From assembly GCA_947561395.2 (NCBI GenBank), contig OX387191.1, forward strand, positions 40,675,439 through 40,739,438: a stretch of DNA of 64,000 nucleotides. Direction: 5' to 3'. Under the pieces are notes generated by a model, which was not told where the DNA came from, did no database searches, and saw nothing but the letters and a program-made list of their open reading frames with translations. How positions within the stretch are numbered: the stretch's first letter is position 1; every line of letters starts with the position of its first letter. Positions 59,531 to 64,000 of this stretch are shown one piece after another. Made by a program: the position numbers and the translations under genes. This DNA comes from Buxus sempervirens (Eukaryota > Streptophyta > Magnoliopsida > Buxales > Buxaceae).

Positions 59531-59573
59531 GGTTTGGCCCAAACCGCACATGCTGTGCGGTCAGAGCCAAACC
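59531..59573 (-). repeat. U5 palindrome of the 58978 LTR
   Basis: GGTTTGGC/GCCAAACC outer stem and ACCGCACA/TGTGCGGT inner stem with loop TGC. The counterpart at 13906-13948 has the same inner word. Confidence 0.9.
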
Positions 59574-59863
59574 GCTCTGTGTATGCGGTTTTGTCACAGA
59601 AAGCCCAAAAGGCAACTTTTCATTCGGCTTTGGGTTCCTGGGTCTCTTGTAGTGTTCCAGTAGTCATGTGGGCCCACAGTGGTTCAAGGAATGGGGGATC
59701 TCCCCACTTTGGTTTCTTTTTGGGAGGTTTCACAGCAAAGAAAGGAGGGGGGATGCTGGGATTCACATATACACATAGTGAGTTTAAAACATTCAAACAA
59801 AGAAAAGCATGGCATGCCTACACAAGCAAGAGATAAAAAAAATCATGCTGTTGGTATAGGGGA

Positions 59864-62848
59864 TGTAAAACCCCGAATTTTCACCTAATAAATAAATAAA
59901 TAATAAATAAAAGAAAATGTGGGTTGAGTCCTGGTTAAAATAAAAAGTGAAGATTTAGAGGATAATTAGTTTGAATAAATCATAAATTGAAAATAAAGAA
60001 AGAATTGTAATGAAAATAGTCTAAAAGAGTAAAAAGGGTATTTTGGTAATTTTCAGAAAAGGATAATTAATAAATAGATCATTAAATAATAACTAAAATT
60101 TGAAAATAGAAGGAAATAATTTATTTTGACAATTTAGAAATTAAAAGAAATTAATAAAAGCCTAAAAGTAGGAAAAAGGGTAATTTGGAGATTTCAAGTC
60201 TTAATTTGGAGAAAATAAGGCTTTAGGTGATAATAATGTTTAATTCAATATTTTGCACGAAAATAGGTTGTCAATAGGAGTTTAGATGATAAGAGATTAA
60301 ATTATTAATGTTTAAATAGAAAAATAAAAGGTGGAGAAAAAGTAGGAATTAAATTAAAATGGTTAGACTTTAACTAGACCATGGTCGGGTTAGCCCAAAT
60401 TAAAGTAGCCAATTAGGGTTGGTTTAGGACTTCTAAAGCCTAATATAAATAGGAGACTAAGGTTAGACAAGAGGGAATTTTCGTGGGTTATTATAGAGGG
60501 AAAAGAGGGAGAGAAAGGAAGAAGGCAGCTCATGAACATGTCTGACCAGCCATCATCAAAACATGATCGGGGAAAATCTGTATGGCGGATCACCTTCAAA
60601 TTTTGGGTTTTGTTCATCACTAATGGAACTACATTGTGTACGGTGGAGATTTGAATTGGGAGACTTTAGCTTGGTACGTTTGGGAGCAAAAATCAGACCC
60701 AGAATTAGAAGTTTCAATGGAAGAAGGATTTAGCGTATAAGGCAAGTAGTAATCCTTGGAAAACGTGAGGAATTGCATGATTTCATTTTCTGTGATTTAA
60801 TATTGCTTGAACGGATTAGTCGGAACAGTATTTACATGGAATCAAATTGGTTATATGTTAGTGATTGGTATTCTTGAAGGATTTGTTGAAATAAAGAAGC
60901 AAACTTGGTTTAATCATGAAATTAATTATAGAATGGTATTTAATTAAGAAGAATTAATCTAAAAGGTTTTAGGAATGTTTTAGAATGTTATTAGATTAAT
61001 TTAGACCAAAGAAACATATAGCAAAAGCATAAAAATCCGAACTTTGCAAATCTGGAAAAATTCTGTTTAATTTTGCACGAGCGCCTAGGATCGCCTAGCC
61101 CTGTAAAGGTCGGTGGTCTATGTAAAATTTGCAGATTTTGGGGATTTTGTAATTTGAATAAATATCCAATAATTTTTATGATTAGTTAAGCACGTTAGCA
61201 TCTTTATAAGAACCTAATTAAGGTATAAAAATTATAAAATTAAATTGGAAAGTTTAACCAATAAATTGAAGATTTCAATGAAAGGTGTGTCTATAAAAGG
61301 GTCAAAGAGTATGGATATTGCTAGAAATAATACTTCTGGTACTTATAGCTTATAAACCTCTTCTAAACTTTATTTTAGGTCTGTAGAACATGCTGAAGAA
61401 ATAAAATACAGAAAATTCAAATAGAAACTAGCTTAGGTGTTAAGGTAGGAAATTAGATTCTAATAAAATGGATTAATAAGGAAAACTCTGAGTAAGATTG
61501 GATTTACTTTATTTTGAGCTTTTAATAGGAATATTGGCTGCTGTAATTGCATAAACTCTGAGTTTTATCGAACTTATGAAACATGAGTTTTATTTTGAAG
61601 AATTGCATATGTTATCCTGAAAAAGCCTATAATTGGAATTGTAATGATTGAATCATGATTTTCACATGAAATTGAATACTTGGGTATGGCTTGGTATGAG
61701 GTATGATGTTGTTTACTTTACTTTTACGGTTGGATGATACGGCTTCTGTGGTTGAGTTGATACTAACTTTTATGGCAGAGATGGGTAATCCTCTGTGTAG
61801 AGATGTGTAATCCTTCACGGGTAAAAGTGTGTATACCTCCTACATTAGCGTGTCCTCCCTTATGTGGTTTTATCGTGGTTTGTGTCAGTGGGCTTAGCTG
61901 TATATGGATCCATAGTTTTGGCTGGTTAGCTAAGTGGTATTTAGTTTGGATTGAGTTACTCCTATATGCGAGCGCGCTTCCCTTGTAAGTTGATTTGCTC
62001 TAGGAAGGTCCTATGTCTGGAGGGACACCCTGGTGCGCTGCTGGTGATTCCCTGTACATGTGGATAAGCGACCATCTCCATGTATTGATTTTGGTGTTGC
62101 ATGCTGGTGGTACATGCCAACTTTGTTGAGTTCGTGCACAATAAGTCGGTGACTACGGCTCTTGTTTATAGCTACGCTGCATGGGGCTTGAGTATCATTA
62201 AGTAGCACTGCCCCTAAGCCGCACGGTGGTATAGCAGTTAATTGAGTGTCATCTCAAATACTTGTCATCTTTGTGAGTCCTGCAATGGCACGTGTTTTAT
62301 CGCTTTTGTCTGTTTTACCCCGTTAACATCAAGTTGCTTGTATTTATACATAATCATCTGTTTTATCGCTTTATTTGGAATTACCATGGATAACTTGGAT
62401 TTCTCGTCTTATCGTTGATTAATCGAATACCTCATGACTATTTGCTTACATTGGACTGTTTCTTATTGCATGCACCTGCTACTTGCTGAGATGTAAATCT
62501 CACTCCGTTTTCCCCCTATTTTTCAGGTTGCTTGGAGAGATCGCGAAGATGGAGTTTTAATTTGATGGGTAGAATTATAATTGATATTAATGTCACATGT
62601 TGATTAGATAAATTGTATTGTAAACTGAATTGAATATATTGATTAAAGAATTGTTTTTATTGGCCACCATAACTCTGATGTAATTAATTAGTAAAGTTTA
62701 AAATTATTGTGAATCTTGGTGTGTATCTGACCCCAGCTTCGTGGTAACACCTTGAATTTGGTTGTTGAACCGAACTTGGGTTGTTACAGTAGTAAACCGG
62801 GTTCGGGTTGGGTGCCAGTTTGCACTGACCCAGGTTCGAGGTGTTACA
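59864..62848 (+). mobile_element. Solo LTR, Tekay-like type (2985 bp)
   Basis: Starts TGTAAAACCCCGAATTTTC, ends ...TTCGAGGTGTTACA, direct repeats GGGGA at 59859-59863 and 62849-62853. Closely similar to the element 3' LTR at 37825-40274, including the TTCCCTGTACATGTGGATAA block (62048 versus 39220). TATA motif TATAAATAGG near 60443. The only solo LTR of this type in plus orientation here. Confidence 0.94.
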
Positions 62849-63844
62849 GGGGACATCTACAAATAAGGGGGTTTTAGGCATGAGGAAAGGTGCTAAGTGG
62901 TGAGGGAGAGGAAGAGATCTGCTGCTGGAGAGAGCAGCAGCTCTTGGAGATCACAACCATGGAGGTTATGGGGTGAGGGGTGCATGTTTATTAACTTAAA
63001 CTAGCAGCACATTACAGATATTGCAATAGCCAAGTAATGGATAGATGGAAGCAACAAAAGACATGGCTTTACATGCCCATATGCACACACTTTCATATGT
63101 TTAAAGGCACATGAAGGGAGGAGAGCACAACAGCCCAAAAAGCATCCAAAAAGATGTTGAAAATAGCAATCTGCCCATATCCAACAGGGTGCTTAAAAAA
63201 TGAGATAAAGAGAGACATCATAGAAATTTAATGGGGGATTACACAAAGGCACAAGGGATCATCAAACATGAGGGATCATGTTCCCTTCTCTAAATAACCA
63301 TAAATCACAAGACAATGACTTTAGTGGCCCAAAGTGAAGTGACAAAACTTCTCATCCCATGGGGTTGCACGTACATCTCCCCTTACCCTTGGGAGGCTTT
63401 CATGTCATGGAAAGGGAAGGAAAAACAGATGGAAAAAAGCTGGAGGATAGGTTCATACTAAGGAGAAACCACATCCCTTAAGCACCTTAAAAAATCTCCA
63501 TTTTCATATATATACAATAAAACATGGCAAGGAACCTTACCTTTAGGCTTTGAGCCCTTCTTTTAAAGTATAAGCACTCCCTTGAGGACAAAGAGTGTCT
63601 GGAGCACCTCCTTTTAGCACTAATGGCAAGTTCTTGGAGGGGTTTTCAAATGAGGATGAGAGGAGTAAGTAAGGAGGAGGGATCAAAGAGTCTTAAAAGT
63701 GGGTTTTTTTGGGATGTAGGAAGCAAAGAGGGGTTCCAAGAGGAATTTGGAGGTTCAGTGAGCAAGGGAGAATGAGAAGGAACCATGGAAAAACCAACCC
63801 CTTGTCCCATGTTCGGATTTTGCTTTTATAGAAAACTGGGACAA

Positions 63845-63904
63845 AACCGCATACTCAGTGCGGTTTGACCGAAAATGAACAATAACCGCACATACTGTGC
63901 GGTT
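63845..63904 (-). repeat. U3 palindromes of the 58978 LTR
   Basis: AACCGCA/TGCGGTT (63845-63865) and AACCGCACA/TGTGCGGTT with loop TAC (63884-63904). The second is identical to 12607-12627. Confidence 0.92.
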
Positions 63905-64000
63905 TGGTCTAAACCGCATGGTATGTGTGGTTTTGGCCCTGTCTTTTCAGCAATGATTAGGGGACAAATTCGCGCAGGTACAGTCTGATGAAAAGCGAAC

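Larger units (their letters stand above)
58978..64000 (-). mobile_element. Tat-type LTR interrupting integrase of element K; continues past the window
   Basis: The minus-strand LTR end ...GACGTGCGCACA is at 58978. Its U5 closely matches 1-428. U3 near the right edge (63840-64000) matches the reverse complement of 12484-12720, including an identical palindrome. This LTR and element 1 are therefore the same subfamily. TATA box at 63823-63830. No PBS adjoins the left end, so it is a solo LTR or a 3' LTR. The likely target duplication is CAATC (58973-58977), with the partner outside the window. The solo LTR at 59864-62848 is nested in it. Confidence 0.88.

Overview
This is plant nuclear DNA, from a large repeat-rich genome. 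It is built almost entirely of nested Ty3/gypsy LTR retrotransposons with several-kilobase LTRs, plus one small hAT-type DNA transposon. I see no intact protein-coding gene and no rRNA, tRNA or CRISPR locus. Two short host-like coding remnants can be argued for: a glutamate-cysteine ligase-like exon near 36.4 kb and a GRF zinc-finger-like exon near 50.8 kb.

Layout. (1) 1-13,966: a plus-strand Tat/Ogre-like element that keeps a gag-like ORF but no pol. It has the end of a 5' LTR, a PBS, a 3.5-kb leader with a striking hairpin array, a broken gag, a long noncoding 3' part split by a solo LTR (8013-11866), a polypurine tract and a truncated 3' LTR. (2) 13,967-27,684: the leader, PBS and 5' LTR of a minus-strand relative. 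Two chromovirus-type solo LTRs interrupt this LTR, and one of them holds another Tat-type LTR. (3) 27,685-36,229: a minus-strand gypsy gag and 5' LTR, split by a Tat-type LTR that itself contains a solo LTR. (4) 36,230-44,450: a spacer with the ligase-like exon, the 3' end of a Tekay/Del-like element, and a Tat-type solo LTR carrying a hAT MITE. (5) 44,451-51,608: possible host locus holding a 5'-truncated Tekay-like fragment, with the GRF-like exon downstream. (6) 51,609-64,000: a Reina-like chromovirus with decayed gag, protease, RT, RNase H and integrase. A solo LTR cuts it, and then a further Tat-type LTR that runs off the window and contains another solo LTR.

Most boundaries rest on 5-bp target-site duplications (ACCAC, GTAAG, GGTGA, ACAAC, AAAGT, GGTAT, TATTC, GGGGA, and ATTGC/ATTTC). 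Where a coding sequence was interrupted, the reading frame rejoins once the insert and one duplication copy are removed. The insertion order is therefore readable, up to three levels deep.

The most unusual content is palindromic. The element-1 leader carries about 35 short hairpins (about 1950-3708). Their loop is nearly constant (ATNCAC) while both stem arms change together, which is the pattern expected of a selected RNA or DNA structure. They lie inside what looks like a spliceable leader intron. In addition, four of the five Tat-type LTR subfamilies here carry a private palindrome in U3 just upstream of the TATA box and a related palindrome in U5 (for one of them the U3 copy is seen only in part of its members). 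A third hairpin class with a fixed TTCCAAC loop recurs 12 times in U5 regions. I know of no description of these as a system; the functional ideas offered are inference.
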